Positions 1 through 5,974 of a stretch of 6,659 nucleotides of DNA are shown one piece after another. The stretch is from Deltaproteobacteria bacterium (GTDB lineage: Bacteria > Myxococcota > UBA727 > JABDBI01): NCBI GenBank assembly GCA_016764955.1, contig JAESQZ010000083.1, forward strand, positions 1-6,659, written 5' to 3'. The notes below the pieces were generated by a model. That model saw only the letters and a list, made by a program, of their open reading frames with translations, searched no databases and was not told where the DNA came from. Position 1 is the first letter of the stretch. Each line of letters begins with the position of its first letter. Made by a program: the position numbers and the translations under genes.

Positions 1-612
1 AAGCAGCTTAAAGAACAGGGCTATTTGGTGGAGACAGGAAAACGGCAGAAGAGGTGTAAAGTTTATGAGGCTCTTTCTAAGTGCCGCTCTTACAGAGCTC
101 AAACGACAGGGCCAACGTTACCTGGGCCTTGCGAGCCAAGGCTCGCTGCAACCCAGGCTACCTCACTTGTCGCCCTGCGGGCTTCAAAATTGCCAGAGGC
201 ACCGAAGGTGTCTAAAGAGTTGGCAGCCTGGACAGAGGAAGGCCGAAGGTACGACGCTGGTCCAGGTAAGGGCGGGCAAACGCAACTCTGCGAACAAGCC
301 AAATTTTACCTCGACAACTGCCGAAATGTATTTCGCTATAATTTCCCTGAAGACTTTGATTGGGAAAAACACTTCCCAGAAGCCACGCATAAAATTCGAC
401 ACGTTGAGCACCAAACCAAGTTCTGGCGCCTCATGTTTGATAACTTGTATTTGATTCAGGAACGTGAAACTGGCAAACCCAACGGTGCCCGAATCAACAA
501 TCCAGATTCAACTTTATTTGGCGTGCCATACCCCAAAGTGCCTCCACCGAGTCAAATCGATACCATTTTGAAAACGCGGCCATCGTATCGGCCCTATCAG
601 CCAAAGAGATGA
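1..612 (+). CDS. Unrecognised protein, C-terminal part (5' end outside window)
   Basis: The frame is open from the first base and ends at TGA 610-612, giving at least 203 residues. An internal ATG lies at 25, but the codons before it read naturally (KQLKEQGYLVETGKRQKR), so the gene probably begins upstream of the window. That opening, a lysine-rich helix followed by GYLVETG and a basic stretch, resembles the end of a winged-helix DNA-binding domain; this is an inference from appearance only. Residues of about 30-95 are compositionally odd (rich in Pro, Ala, Arg) and coincide with a DNA palindrome. The last 100 or so residues look like a folded domain rich in aromatics (FYLDNCRNVFRYNFPEDF, then HQTKFWRLMFDNLYLIQERE), followed by a proline-rich tail. 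I do not recognise the family. It converges on the thioesterase gene. The middle could be an in-frame insertion, or the gene could be decayed. Confidence 0.55.
   Translation, partial: KQLKEQGYLVETGKRQKRCKVYEALSKCRSYRAQTTGPTLPGPCEPRLAATQATSLVALRASKLPEAPKVSKELAAWTEEGRRYDAGPGKGGQTQLCEQAKFYLDNCRNVFRYNFPEDFDWEKHFPEATHKIRHVEHQTKFWRLMFDNLYLIQERETGKPNGARINNPDSTLFGVPYPKVPPPSQIDTILKTRPSYRPYQPKR
107..177. repeat. Imperfect palindrome inside a reading frame
   Basis: An inner stem pairs CCTGGGCCTTGCGAGCC (121-137) with GGCTCGC (140-146) and AACCCAGG (150-157) around a two-base AA loop. An outer stem pairs CAGGGC (107-112) with GCCCTG (172-177). A further complementary match, TTACCTGG (118-125) with CCAGGTAA (262-269), may mean the inserted unit is larger. 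The palindrome is read through without a stop by the flanking gene. Its composition differs from the 3' half of that gene, which is what an in-frame palindromic insertion would look like. Only this copy is visible, so family membership cannot be tested here. Confidence 0.5.
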
Positions 613-620
613 AAATTTAT

Positions 621-804
621 CCGCAAAGCGGATGTGCGAATATAGCCCCGTGCATTAGCACGGGGTAGCGGTGACAACAATCATTTTAAGTAGCGAAGCT
701 ACGACTGAAATCAATATTCAACCGTGCCTTTGGCACTGAGTGGAACATATCATACATTTCCCCCGCGCTAACGCGCGGGGCTATATTCGAAGACCGCTTC
801 GCGG
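621..804. repeat. Mirror-symmetric six-hairpin element (inverted duplication, MITE-like or structured RNA)
   Basis: Six short hairpins are arranged symmetrically about position 713. A is CCGC-AAA-GCGG (621-631). B is an 8-bp stem with loop ATTA (646-665). C is GTAGC-GAA-GCTAC (690-702). D is GTGCC-TTT-GGCAC (724-736). E is an 8-bp stem with loop TAAC (761-780). F is CCGC-TTC-GCGG (794-804). A/F, B/E and C/D are mirror partners, and the gaps B-C and D-E are both 24 nt. CGAATATAG (637-645) pairs perfectly with CTATATTCG (781-789) and would close a multi-branched fold around B-E. Between halves, stem B/E differs by one compensated pair (T-A to C-G) and stem C/D by two (A-T to G-C, G-C to C-G); no stem change is uncompensated. 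The element fills most of the space between two convergent genes. No ORF or T-tract terminator is seen, and no target-site duplication is evident. Its function is unknown. Confidence 0.75.
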
Positions 805-891
805 AAAGGTCAAGTGGTTCTAGACGCTTATACGATACTGAGCACGTTTGGATGCCGGTGCCAGTGTTGGCTGAGTTGCGTTTTGGGTTTC

Positions 892-1317
892 TTACCCTAA
901 AAATTCCCGCATGGCATCTGGGATTGGCATCGACTTAGCAGCTTTTAGATCCACGCATACAGTCGTGATTTGGCCTGTGAAACTTAAAGTTTGGTCGCTT
1001 TGGCGGATGATTTGATAGGCAGTTATCAAAGAGGCCTTGCCGATGTGTTCGATTTTAAAACTGATTTCAGCAATATCGCCATGTTTTAAAGGCGCTTTGT
1101 AATCCCCGCAGGCTTTGACAGCAGGGAAGCCCCAGCGTTCTTTGGTGACCATTTGGGCATAGCTTACGGGGCCTTTTTCGTTAACCCAATCTTCAAAAGC
1201 ATTGTGGCAAAACTCAAAAAATCGCGGGTAATAAAGCCAGCCAGCAGCGTCGACATCAGCGAAGCGCACTGGGCGGGTGGTGGTGTAGGTGAGACCTAAG
1301 TTTTTGGGTAAATCCAT
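892..1317 (-). CDS. Hot-dog fold acyl-CoA thioesterase, 4HBT-like
   Basis: A 141-residue protein, the usual length for single-domain 4-hydroxybenzoyl-CoA thioesterase-type enzymes, which hydrolyse acyl-CoA thioesters in the cytoplasm. Residues 17-36 read VRFADVDAAGWLYYPRFFEF, the family motif (DxDxxGxxYxxxF) whose second Asp, here D23, aligns with the catalytic Asp17 of the Pseudomonas 4-HBT enzyme. The long hot-dog helix follows (about 31-46), and the remainder gives the expected strands (GDIAEISFKIEHIG; SLITAYQIIR; LSFTGQITTVCVDL). The ATG at 1317 is the only plausible start: no other ATG precedes the motif. It overlaps the last 22 nt of the toxin gene, implying co-transcription and possibly translational coupling; upstream is only a weak GAGA. 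The substrate cannot be told. It lacks a Tol-Pal neighbourhood, so YbgC is not a safe name. It ends at TAA 892-894, converging on the gene at 1-612. Confidence 0.85.
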   Translation of the reverse strand: MDLPKNLGLTYTTTRPVRFADVDAAGWLYYPRFFEFCHNAFEDWVNEKGPVSYAQMVTKERWGFPAVKACGDYKAPLKHGDIAEISFKIEHIGKASLITAYQIIRQSDQTLSFTGQITTVCVDLKAAKSMPIPDAMREFLG

Positions 1318-1646
1318 GAGCTAATATTCTCAGAAATCCTTTGCAATCGAGAGTCGGAAATTTCTCCAATCGAACCTAGAAAAATATTTTGTTCTTGTAC
1401 TGCTAATCGCCCCACTCTAAATACACTACTGGTTTTTAAACCAGAGTTCGCATAATCATTATCAACCTCATTGATTATGTCATCAAACCCTGGAATTGCC
1501 TGGTTCGTTTTTGAGGAAATCATGCAAGTCAACCAATCATCGTATTTCCCAGGCAATCGTTGAATCAGCAAGGCAGGTCTTAATTTTGTATTCAGCAAGT
1601 TCGTTTGTGGAAAAGCAAAAACAACAATTTGCCCTGGTTTTGGCAT
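1296..1646 (-). CDS. PemK/MazF-family toxin (mRNA endoribonuclease)
   Basis: A 116-residue protein of typical MazF/PemK length. Family members cut mRNA at short sequences and arrest growth unless bound by their antitoxin. It opens with the hallmark PKPGQIVVFAFPQTN (2-16), then LRPALLIQ (22-29), in which R23 matches the catalytic Arg of MazF. LTCMISSKTNQ (39-49) corresponds to the segment that carries the catalytic Ser/Thr. SSVFRVGRLAV (73-83) followed by LGSIGEIS is the C-terminal family pattern. The start at 1646 shares one base with the antitoxin stop (TAATG), and AAGGA lies about 10 nt upstream inside the antitoxin gene. All expected catalytic positions appear intact, so it is probably functional; specificity cannot be read from sequence. 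Its 3' end overlaps the thioesterase start by 22 nt. Confidence 0.87.
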   Translation of the reverse strand: MPKPGQIVVFAFPQTNLLNTKLRPALLIQRLPGKYDDWLTCMISSKTNQAIPGFDDIINEVDNDYANSGLKTSSVFRVGRLAVQEQNIFLGSIGEISDSRLQRISENISSWIYPKT

Positions 1647-1873
1647 TAAAATATTTCCTTGATGTCTTTTTTGGTATACGTGACAGGGTCTTCTTCGATA
1701 CCACGCAATGCGCCTTCTAGTGAAATCTGAGACCAGTCTTTACGCTCAGAATCTTCTTCTTTTTTTTGCTTCTCATTTAAATACTGCACAAAATCAAGAA
1801 CTTCTGTTTGAAGATCAGCCGGCAAGCGTTCGACTTGGTCTGAAATATCTGATGTAATCTTGTTTGCTTTCAT
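1646..1873 (-). CDS. Antitoxin, DUF2281-like, partner of the PemK/MazF toxin
   Basis: A 75-residue protein encoded directly upstream of the toxin, sharing one base with it (TAATG), which is the standard antitoxin-first order. The N-terminal half carries VERLPADLQTEVLDFVQYL (14-32), the helical signature of DUF2281-type antitoxins. An acidic/basic linker (EKQKKEEDSERK) follows. The C-terminal DWSQISLEGALRGIEEDP (46-63) plus YTKKDIKEIF resembles the DUF2281 tail, which in such systems wraps the toxin. No AbrB/SpoVT DNA-binding fold is obvious at the N terminus, so autoregulation is not certain. The start at 1873 is preceded by a GTGGGTG stretch that is a weak ribosome site. A separate promoter is likely because 144 bp containing two repeats separates it from atpG. 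Confidence 0.82.
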   Translation of the reverse strand: MKANKITSDISDQVERLPADLQTEVLDFVQYLNEKQKKEEDSERKDWSQISLEGALRGIEEDPVTYTKKDIKEIF

Positions 1874-1890
1874 TACGCACCCACTTTATC

Positions 1891-1896
1891 AGTATA
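1891..1896 (-). promoter_or_regulatory. Possible -10 box for the toxin-antitoxin operon
   Basis: On the minus strand TATACT sits 17 bases before the antitoxin ATG, preceded by TTA and followed by GATAAAG. It matches five of six positions of the sigma-70 -10 consensus. No convincing -35 hexamer lies 16-18 bases upstream. The region GTTATATAC is weakly palindromic and could be an operator, but this is speculative. Confidence 0.3.
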
Positions 1897-1948
1897 TAAC
1901 AAAAACATCAACCCGAGGCCTCCTCCAAAGTGAATTGTTCTACCTCTG

Positions 1949-1977
1949 CTGGATCCCGGGTCAAGCCCGGGATGACA
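1949..1977. repeat. Palindromic repeat, CTGGATCCCGGG...GGGATGACA type
   Basis: A 29-bp unit in which ATCCCGGG (1953-1960) pairs with CCCGGGAT (1966-1973) around TCAAG, flanked by CTGG and GACA. Copies of the same family stand at 5975-6003 and 6019-6048, and partly at 6630-6659. This motif is widely dispersed in proteobacterial genomes, including intracellular lineages. Transcribed from either strand it forms a strong hairpin, but no T-run follows it, so it is not a classical terminator. Confidence 0.85.
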
Positions 1978-1981
1978 ATAT

Positions 1982-2017
1982 GGAGAGATTGCCACGTCGC
2001 TATGCTCGCAATGACGG
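1982..2017. repeat. Palindromic repeat of the GTCATTGCGAGC...GCAATCTC type, abutting atpG stop
   Basis: Read on the minus strand this begins CCGTCATTGCGAGCATAGCG and ends GTGGCAATCTCTCC. ATTGCGAGC pairs with a GC-rich centre and with GGCAAT, giving an imperfect hairpin. It belongs to the widely distributed repeat with consensus close to CGTCATTGCGAGC...GCAATCTC. It starts at the base after the atpG TAA (2018-2020), so it would sit in the 3' untranslated end of the atp mRNA, where it may protect against 3' exonucleases. It is distinct in sequence from the neighbouring 1949-1977 unit. Confidence 0.75.
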
Positions 2018-2887
2018 TTACGCAAGCGCCTCGGCGCCAGAGATGATTTCCACCAATTCACTCGTGATCGATGCTTGGCGTGCTCGGTTATACTTAATGG
2101 TTAGCGAGGTAATCACCTCTTTGGCATTACGCGTCGCGTTGTCCATTGCACTCATGCGCGCGCCGTGTTCAGAAGCTACTGACTCTAAAAATGATTGAAA
2201 TAATTGCGTCGCCAAGTGTTTTGGGAGTAGGTGGTCTAAGAGCTCTTTTTGAGAAGGCTCATAGATATAGTCTGTTAAGTCTTCTTCGGTTTCTGCCGGC
2301 ATAATTGGTAATAAACGCTTCACGACGACTTTTTGGCTAATCGCGCTTTTGAACTCGTTATAGACCAAATAAACAGAGTCTAGGTTATCTTCGATATAAG
2401 CTTTTGAAACCTCTTCGGCGACTTCAGAGGCTTTTAAATAGCTTGGGTGCTCCAAAATATGGTCATAGTTGGTTCTAATCTCGTGGCTACCCAAGGACAA
2501 AGCCTCGTAGCCTTTATGGCCTAATGTCGAAATACGAATGTCACGATCTGGACGCGCCATATCTCTTAAAAAGCCCTGAGCTTTCTTAATAATATTGGCA
2601 TTAAAAGCCCCGCAAAGGCCTCTGTCTGAAGTCAAAACCAAAAGCTCAATGCGATTTTGCGTACGATGCAAATCTAATAACGGATGCGGCGCCTCAGATT
2701 GCTTTTCTAAACGCTTCACCAAACGGCCTACAACTTGGTCGAGCTGTTCAGCATAAGGCCTAGCTGCACGCACTTCGTCTTGAGCTTTTCGAAGTTTAGA
2801 AGCCGCCACCATTTTCATGGCTTTGGTAATCTTCTCAGAGCTCTTGACGCTTTTAATGCGCTTTCGAATGGCTTTTAAAGAAGACAT
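2018..2887 (-). CDS. atpG: ATP synthase F1 subunit gamma
   Basis: A 289-residue protein, normal for bacterial gamma (about 285-290). Gamma is the rotor shaft whose coiled coil turns inside the alpha3-beta3 ring and couples proton flow to ATP synthesis. The N-terminal helix signature is present: LKAIRKRIKSVKSSEKITKA (4-23), then MKMVAASKLRKAQ. So is the C-terminal helix SEHGARMSAMDNATRNA followed by LTIKYNRARQASITSELVEI. The central Rossmann-like part shows TSDRGLCGAFNANI. The roughly 35-residue regulatory insert of cyanobacterial and chloroplast gamma is absent. Its ATG lies 3 nt after the atpA stop, with GAGG (complement 2896-2899) as ribosome site inside atpA. Unusually, it is the last atp gene here: no beta or epsilon gene follows, only repeats and a toxin-antitoxin pair. 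Confidence 0.97.
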   Translation of the reverse strand: MSSLKAIRKRIKSVKSSEKITKAMKMVAASKLRKAQDEVRAARPYAEQLDQVVGRLVKRLEKQSEAPHPLLDLHRTQNRIELLVLTSDRGLCGAFNANIIKKAQGFLRDMARPDRDIRISTLGHKGYEALSLGSHEIRTNYDHILEHPSYLKASEVAEEVSKAYIEDNLDSVYLVYNEFKSAISQKVVVKRLLPIMPAETEEDLTDYIYEPSQKELLDHLLPKHLATQLFQSFLESVASEHGARMSAMDNATRNAKEVITSLTIKYNRARQASITSELVEIISGAEALA

Positions 2888-2890
2888 ATC

Positions 2891-4462
2891 TCAAGCCTCA
2901 AACACTTTTTCAAACTCGCCCAAAGCTTTATTCAAGCGTGCTCTCATATCGTCGTCGATTTTTTTCTTCGGATTCTCTCGGATATCTTCGAGTAAGTCGG
3001 CATGCTGCGCTCGCATAAAAGCAATCATTTCTTCCATGTAGCGGCTAACGACTTTGGTGTCATATTGACGCACGAAAGTCTCTTTAGACTCTTTGCTCTT
3101 GGCTTGAGTCGCGGCATAAATTTGAACAACCTGCTCTTCGATTGCCGTTGGTGCATATTGATTTTGTTTGAGCAATTCAAATAGACGCTCACCTTTGGCA
3201 ATCTGATCGGCGGTTGCTTTGTCTAAGTCAGACCCAAACTGCGCGAATGCTGCTAACTCTCTGTACTGCGCCAAGTCTAAGCGCATGCTACCTGCTAATT
3301 GCTTCATCGCAGCGACTTGAGCGGCGCCACCCACACGAGATACCGATAAACCAACGTTTACTGCTGGGCGTTGGCCTGAGTAAAACAAGTCTGCCTCTAA
3401 GTAAATCTGGCCATCTGTAATCGAGATAACGTTCGTTGGGATATAGGCCGATACGTCGCTGGCTTGAGTCTCGATAATTGGCAAAGCGGTTAGGCTACCA
3501 CCGCCTTTTTTAATATACGGGTAGGCAGCTAGCTCTTTTTCGTTGGTTGTGATTTTCGCAGCACGTTCCAGCAAACGGCTATGCAAATAAAACACATCAC
3601 CGGGGAAAGCTTCACGTCCTGGTGGCCTTCTTAAAAGCAAAGACAACTGACGATAAGCAACCGCTTGCTTGGACAAGTCGTCATAGATAATCAATGCATG
3701 CTCGCCGGTATCTCGCCAATACTCACCTAAAGCGGTACCTGTGTATGGCGCCAAAAACTGCATCGGCGCCGGATCTGCTGCAGTCGCAGAGATTATGACA
3801 GTATAATCCATGGCGCCAGCTTTTCGAAGTCTATCGACCACTTGTGCTACTGTTGATTGCTTTTGACCAATGGCGACATAAATACACTTAACACTGGTGT
3901 TCTTTTGATTCAAAATCGTATCAATAGCGATGGCAGTCTTACCGGTTTGGCGGTCACCAATAATAAGCTCTCTTTGGCCACGACCAATCGGAATCATCGC
4001 ATCAATCGCTTTGATACCCGTTTGCATTGGTTCAGAGACTGGCTCTCTGGCAATAATGCCAGGTGCTTTTGTCTCGATAAGCCTACGCTCAGTGCTTTCG
4101 ATCGGGCCGCGCTCGTCAATGGGATCACCCAAACCGTTTAAAACACGACCTAAGACGCCATCTCCAACGGCAACATCGGCAATGGCTTTGGTTCGCCTGA
4201 CGGTATCGCCTTCTCGGATACCTGTGTCAGAGCCCATAATGGCCACACCGACATTTTGCTCTTCTAAGTTTAAGATTAAACCTTTGGTGCCATCTGGAAA
4301 CTCAACGAGCTCACCTGCTTGAGCACGCTCCAGGCCATAAATTCTCGCGACACCGTCGCCGACTTTTAGCACACTGCCCGTTTCAGCGACTTGCGTACGG
4401 GTATCAAAGTTTTGGATTTGTTCTTTGAGAACGCGTGAGATTTCTTCTGCTCTTAACTGCAT
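2891..4462 (-). CDS. atpA: ATP synthase F1 subunit alpha
   Basis: A 523-residue protein, slightly longer than E. coli alpha (513). Alpha forms the F1 hexamer with beta and carries the non-catalytic nucleotide sites. The N-terminal MQLRAEEISRVLKEQI is the family start that contacts delta. A beta-barrel domain follows (about 25-95). The Walker A loop GDRQTGKT is at 169-176 with K175, at the same number as in E. coli. The Walker B segment ALIIYDDLS is at 256-264, LLLRRPPGREAFPGD at 275-289, and the arginine finger is R376 in SVSRVGGAAQ. All key residues are intact. The start overlaps the end of atpH by 10 nt, and AGAAGG lies just upstream as a good ribosome site. The C-terminal helical bundle is complete and ends three bases before atpG. 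Confidence 0.98.
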   Translation of the reverse strand: MQLRAEEISRVLKEQIQNFDTRTQVAETGSVLKVGDGVARIYGLERAQAGELVEFPDGTKGLILNLEEQNVGVAIMGSDTGIREGDTVRRTKAIADVAVGDGVLGRVLNGLGDPIDERGPIESTERRLIETKAPGIIAREPVSEPMQTGIKAIDAMIPIGRGQRELIIGDRQTGKTAIAIDTILNQKNTSVKCIYVAIGQKQSTVAQVVDRLRKAGAMDYTVIISATAADPAPMQFLAPYTGTALGEYWRDTGEHALIIYDDLSKQAVAYRQLSLLLRRPPGREAFPGDVFYLHSRLLERAAKITTNEKELAAYPYIKKGGGSLTALPIIETQASDVSAYIPTNVISITDGQIYLEADLFYSGQRPAVNVGLSVSRVGGAAQVAAMKQLAGSMRLDLAQYRELAAFAQFGSDLDKATADQIAKGERLFELLKQNQYAPTAIEEQVVQIYAATQAKSKESKETFVRQYDTKVVSRYMEEMIAFMRAQHADLLEDIRENPKKKIDDDMRARLNKALGEFEKVFEA

Positions 4463-4974
4463 AAAACCCTTCTTAATTCAGAAAATTGAGACTCAATGGT
4501 GTTGTCGAAAACCAAACCGCCAATTTGCGCCCGTATGCCTGCTCTAACTCGCGTGTCGACGCGTGGCTCAGTAATAATTTTTTGGCCCAAACGACTAAAC
4601 AAAGCTTGGCTTAAAGCCTGAAGTTGCTCGTCTTTGAGCGGATAAGCTGTGGTCACTTGCACTCTTAATCGCCCGAGTTTGGTGTCAAGTTCGTGGGTAT
4701 AAGCTTTGGCTAAGTGCCCTAAAACTGGCGCACGGCCATTTTCAACCAAAATTTCGACACAGCGCTGCAACTTAGGGCTTAAAGACATGGCTTTAACGAT
4801 TTCAAGTCGCTCGAGTCTTTGAAAAGCGGGATTCTCAAAAAACACACGGAGTGGGCTATTTAAATAAAGTTCTTGTACGGCGTTTAACTCAGCTTCTATG
4901 CTAGTCATTTCAGCTTCATCTGTCGCTGCTAACAAAAGAGCTTTGGCGTAGCGTTTGGTGATTAACGGATTCAT
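4453..4974 (-). CDS. atpH: ATP synthase F1 subunit delta (OSCP-type)
   Basis: A 173-residue protein, the usual delta length. It caps the alpha3-beta3 head and ties it to the b'/b stalk. The N-terminal helical domain has the expected RYAKALLLAA (8-17), FFENPAF (45-51) and LVENGRAPVLGHLAKAY (75-91). The C-terminal part has VTTAYPLKDEQLQAL and the family ending with a GG pair before D-N-x-I (IGGLVFDNTIESQFSELRRV). The start ATG overlaps the atpF stop (ATGA), and GGAGG (complement 4982-4986) lies 7 nt upstream, fixing this start. The gene overlaps atpA by 10 nt. The sequence is more divergent than alpha or gamma, as is normal for delta, but nothing is missing. Confidence 0.93.
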   Translation of the reverse strand: MNPLITKRYAKALLLAATDEAEMTSIEAELNAVQELYLNSPLRVFFENPAFQRLERLEIVKAMSLSPKLQRCVEILVENGRAPVLGHLAKAYTHELDTKLGRLRVQVTTAYPLKDEQLQALSQALFSRLGQKIITEPRVDTRVRAGIRAQIGGLVFDNTIESQFSELRRVLCS

Positions 4975-5480
4975 ACGCGCGCCTCCGTCGTGTTTTCAAC
5001 AAAATTTTGGCAAAGCTGAGCTTCTAAAGACTCACTAACACCCAAACGTTTTTGGGCGGCTTTTAACGTATGTTCAGCAACTTCTTGTTTAAGCTCATGC
5101 TTGGCTTTGGAAACTTCAGCTTTTAGGGTTTCTTCGGTGTTGGCCAGCATTTGGTCTGCGATTTGCTTGGCCTCTTCTTTGAGGCGAGCTTTTTCAGCTT
5201 CGCCTTGGCGCCTGAAGTCTTCTTTGATTTTAGCTAGTTCAGCATCCAGCTCTAACAAGCGATTCTCATATTGCCTCAGCTTGAGTTCGGCTTCTTCTTT
5301 TGCAAACTTGGCTTCTTCGATGGCGTTTTTAATTTGCTCAGAGCGCGCTTCTAAGTAGTTTGCCAATGGCTTTTTAATCGCTTTTAAAAGCAAAGCCATA
5401 AAAATCACAAACGTGATAATCATCCAGCCAATCGCTGGGTTATCTTGATAGGCACTGCCAAATCCCCACCAGTTAAGCAT
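4971..5480 (-). CDS. atpF: ATP synthase Fo subunit b (peripheral stalk)
   Basis: A 169-residue membrane-anchored stalk protein. After a short N-terminal stretch (MLNWWGFGSAYQDNPA), one transmembrane helix spans about residues 17-35 (IGWMIITFVIFMALLLKAI). It is followed by KKPLANYLEARSEQIKNAIE, where the Pro and the basic/acidic run mark the membrane exit typical of b subunits. The rest is a long charged coiled coil (about 45-155) that dimerises with b' and reaches delta. It starts inside the end of the b' gene (8-nt overlap, ATGCTTAA), with GGAG 7 nt upstream, and ends in a 4-nt ATGA overlap with atpH. Of the two stalk genes this one lies next to atpH, the usual position of b in b'/b clusters. 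Confidence 0.93.
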   Translation of the reverse strand: MLNWWGFGSAYQDNPAIGWMIITFVIFMALLLKAIKKPLANYLEARSEQIKNAIEEAKFAKEEAELKLRQYENRLLELDAELAKIKEDFRRQGEAEKARLKEEAKQIADQMLANTEETLKAEVSKAKHELKQEVAEHTLKAAQKRLGVSESLEAQLCQNFVENTTEARV

Positions 5481-5925
5481 GAGAGGGCTCCATCTGAATT
5501 TTTAAATCTGCTTTAGGCACAATTTTACCCAACACCAGCGAAGCCAGCTCTAGCTGAACTGGCACGAGCTCTTTGCGAAGCCGCTCAGTCTCTAGGCGAA
5601 GCTCTTCTTGGGACTGTCTAAGTCGTTGCATGCAATCTTCGCGAGCTTTATCTAAAACTTCACGATGAAAACGAGCGCCCTCAGCTTTAAGCTCTAAAAG
5701 GGCTTGCTTGGCTTCGCGCTGTGCCTCATGAACCCGGCGCTCAATCTCATCTAGATTTTTTTGAGCCTGACGTTGCAGAACAATGGTCTCCTGCCTCGCG
5801 CCTTCTATACGGCGTTCACGCTCCTCAAACAGCGTTATCATGGGCGTAAACAGGAATTTGGATAAAAAGCCCAAGAGGCCCAGAAATAAAGCCATCTGGA
5901 TGAGCAGGGTTCCATCAACTTCCAT
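5473..5925 (-). CDS. atpF': ATP synthase Fo subunit b' (second peripheral stalk subunit)
   Basis: A 150-residue paralogue of subunit b encoded first in the cluster. MEVDGTLLIQMALFLGLLGF leads into a transmembrane helix (about 6-27). FTPMITLFEERERRIEGARQ follows, the P...R..RI motif at membrane exit. The remainder is a highly charged coiled coil rich in Glu, Arg and Gln. Pairing with b forms a heterodimeric stalk, as in alpha- and delta-proteobacteria and cyanobacteria, unlike the b2 homodimer of E. coli. The ATG at 5925 is fixed by an in-frame TAA four codons upstream. No Shine-Dalgarno precedes it, and a candidate promoter ends almost at the start codon, so the mRNA may be leaderless. The a and c subunit genes are not upstream; a divergent gene lies there. 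Confidence 0.92.
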   Translation of the reverse strand: MEVDGTLLIQMALFLGLLGFLSKFLFTPMITLFEERERRIEGARQETIVLQRQAQKNLDEIERRVHEAQREAKQALLELKAEGARFHREVLDKAREDCMQRLRQSQEELRLETERLRKELVPVQLELASLVLGKIVPKADLKIQMEPSHA

Positions 5926-5932
5926 GGGTAAC

Positions 5933-5961
5933 GTTTAAGCAGACTGCTTTGGCGATGTCAA
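5933..5961 (-). promoter_or_regulatory. Candidate sigma-70 promoter for the atp cluster
   Basis: On the minus strand a perfect -35 box TTGACA (complement 5956-5961) is followed after exactly 17 bases by TTAAAC (complement 5933-5938), a weak -10 box matching three of six positions. Predicted initiation near 5926 would leave practically no 5' leader before the ATG at 5925, in line with the absence of a ribosome-binding site. The -35 box and spacing are directly visible; use of this promoter is inferred. Confidence 0.45.
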
Positions 5962-5974
5962 TGACGTTTTATGG

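Noticed and set aside
65..454. 129-residue plus-strand frame overlapping the first gene
   Set aside because: Frame +1 is open from base 1 and its C-terminal half reads like a folded protein. The alternative frame is Arg/Gln-rich with no recognisable segment. A frameshift between the two frames was considered, but nothing supports it.
621..804. CRISPR array or tRNA-like gene
   Set aside because: There are no regularly spaced direct repeats with unique spacers; the similar units are inverted and mirrored. The fold lacks T-arm and anticodon-arm signatures, so it is not a tRNA.
613..891. Bidirectional Rho-independent terminator between the convergent genes
   Set aside because: The GC-rich hairpins would suit a terminator stem, but no T-run follows any of them on either strand. 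The GGGT...ACCC stem near 885-897 also lacks a T tract.
892..1317. Naming the thioesterase YbgC
   Set aside because: The catalytic motif is shared by many 4HBT-type thioesterases, and no tolQ/tolR/tolA neighbours are present to support the name.
1873..2061. 62-residue minus-strand frame containing HCEHSDVAIS and CHPGLDPGSS
   Set aside because: These peptides are the translation of the two palindromic repeats and are commonly mis-annotated. It begins inside atpG in another frame and has no recognisable domain.
1860..2198. 112-residue plus-strand frame crossing the repeats and the end of atpG
   Set aside because: It is antisense to atpG and the antitoxin start, and reads repeat sequence; no protein-like features.
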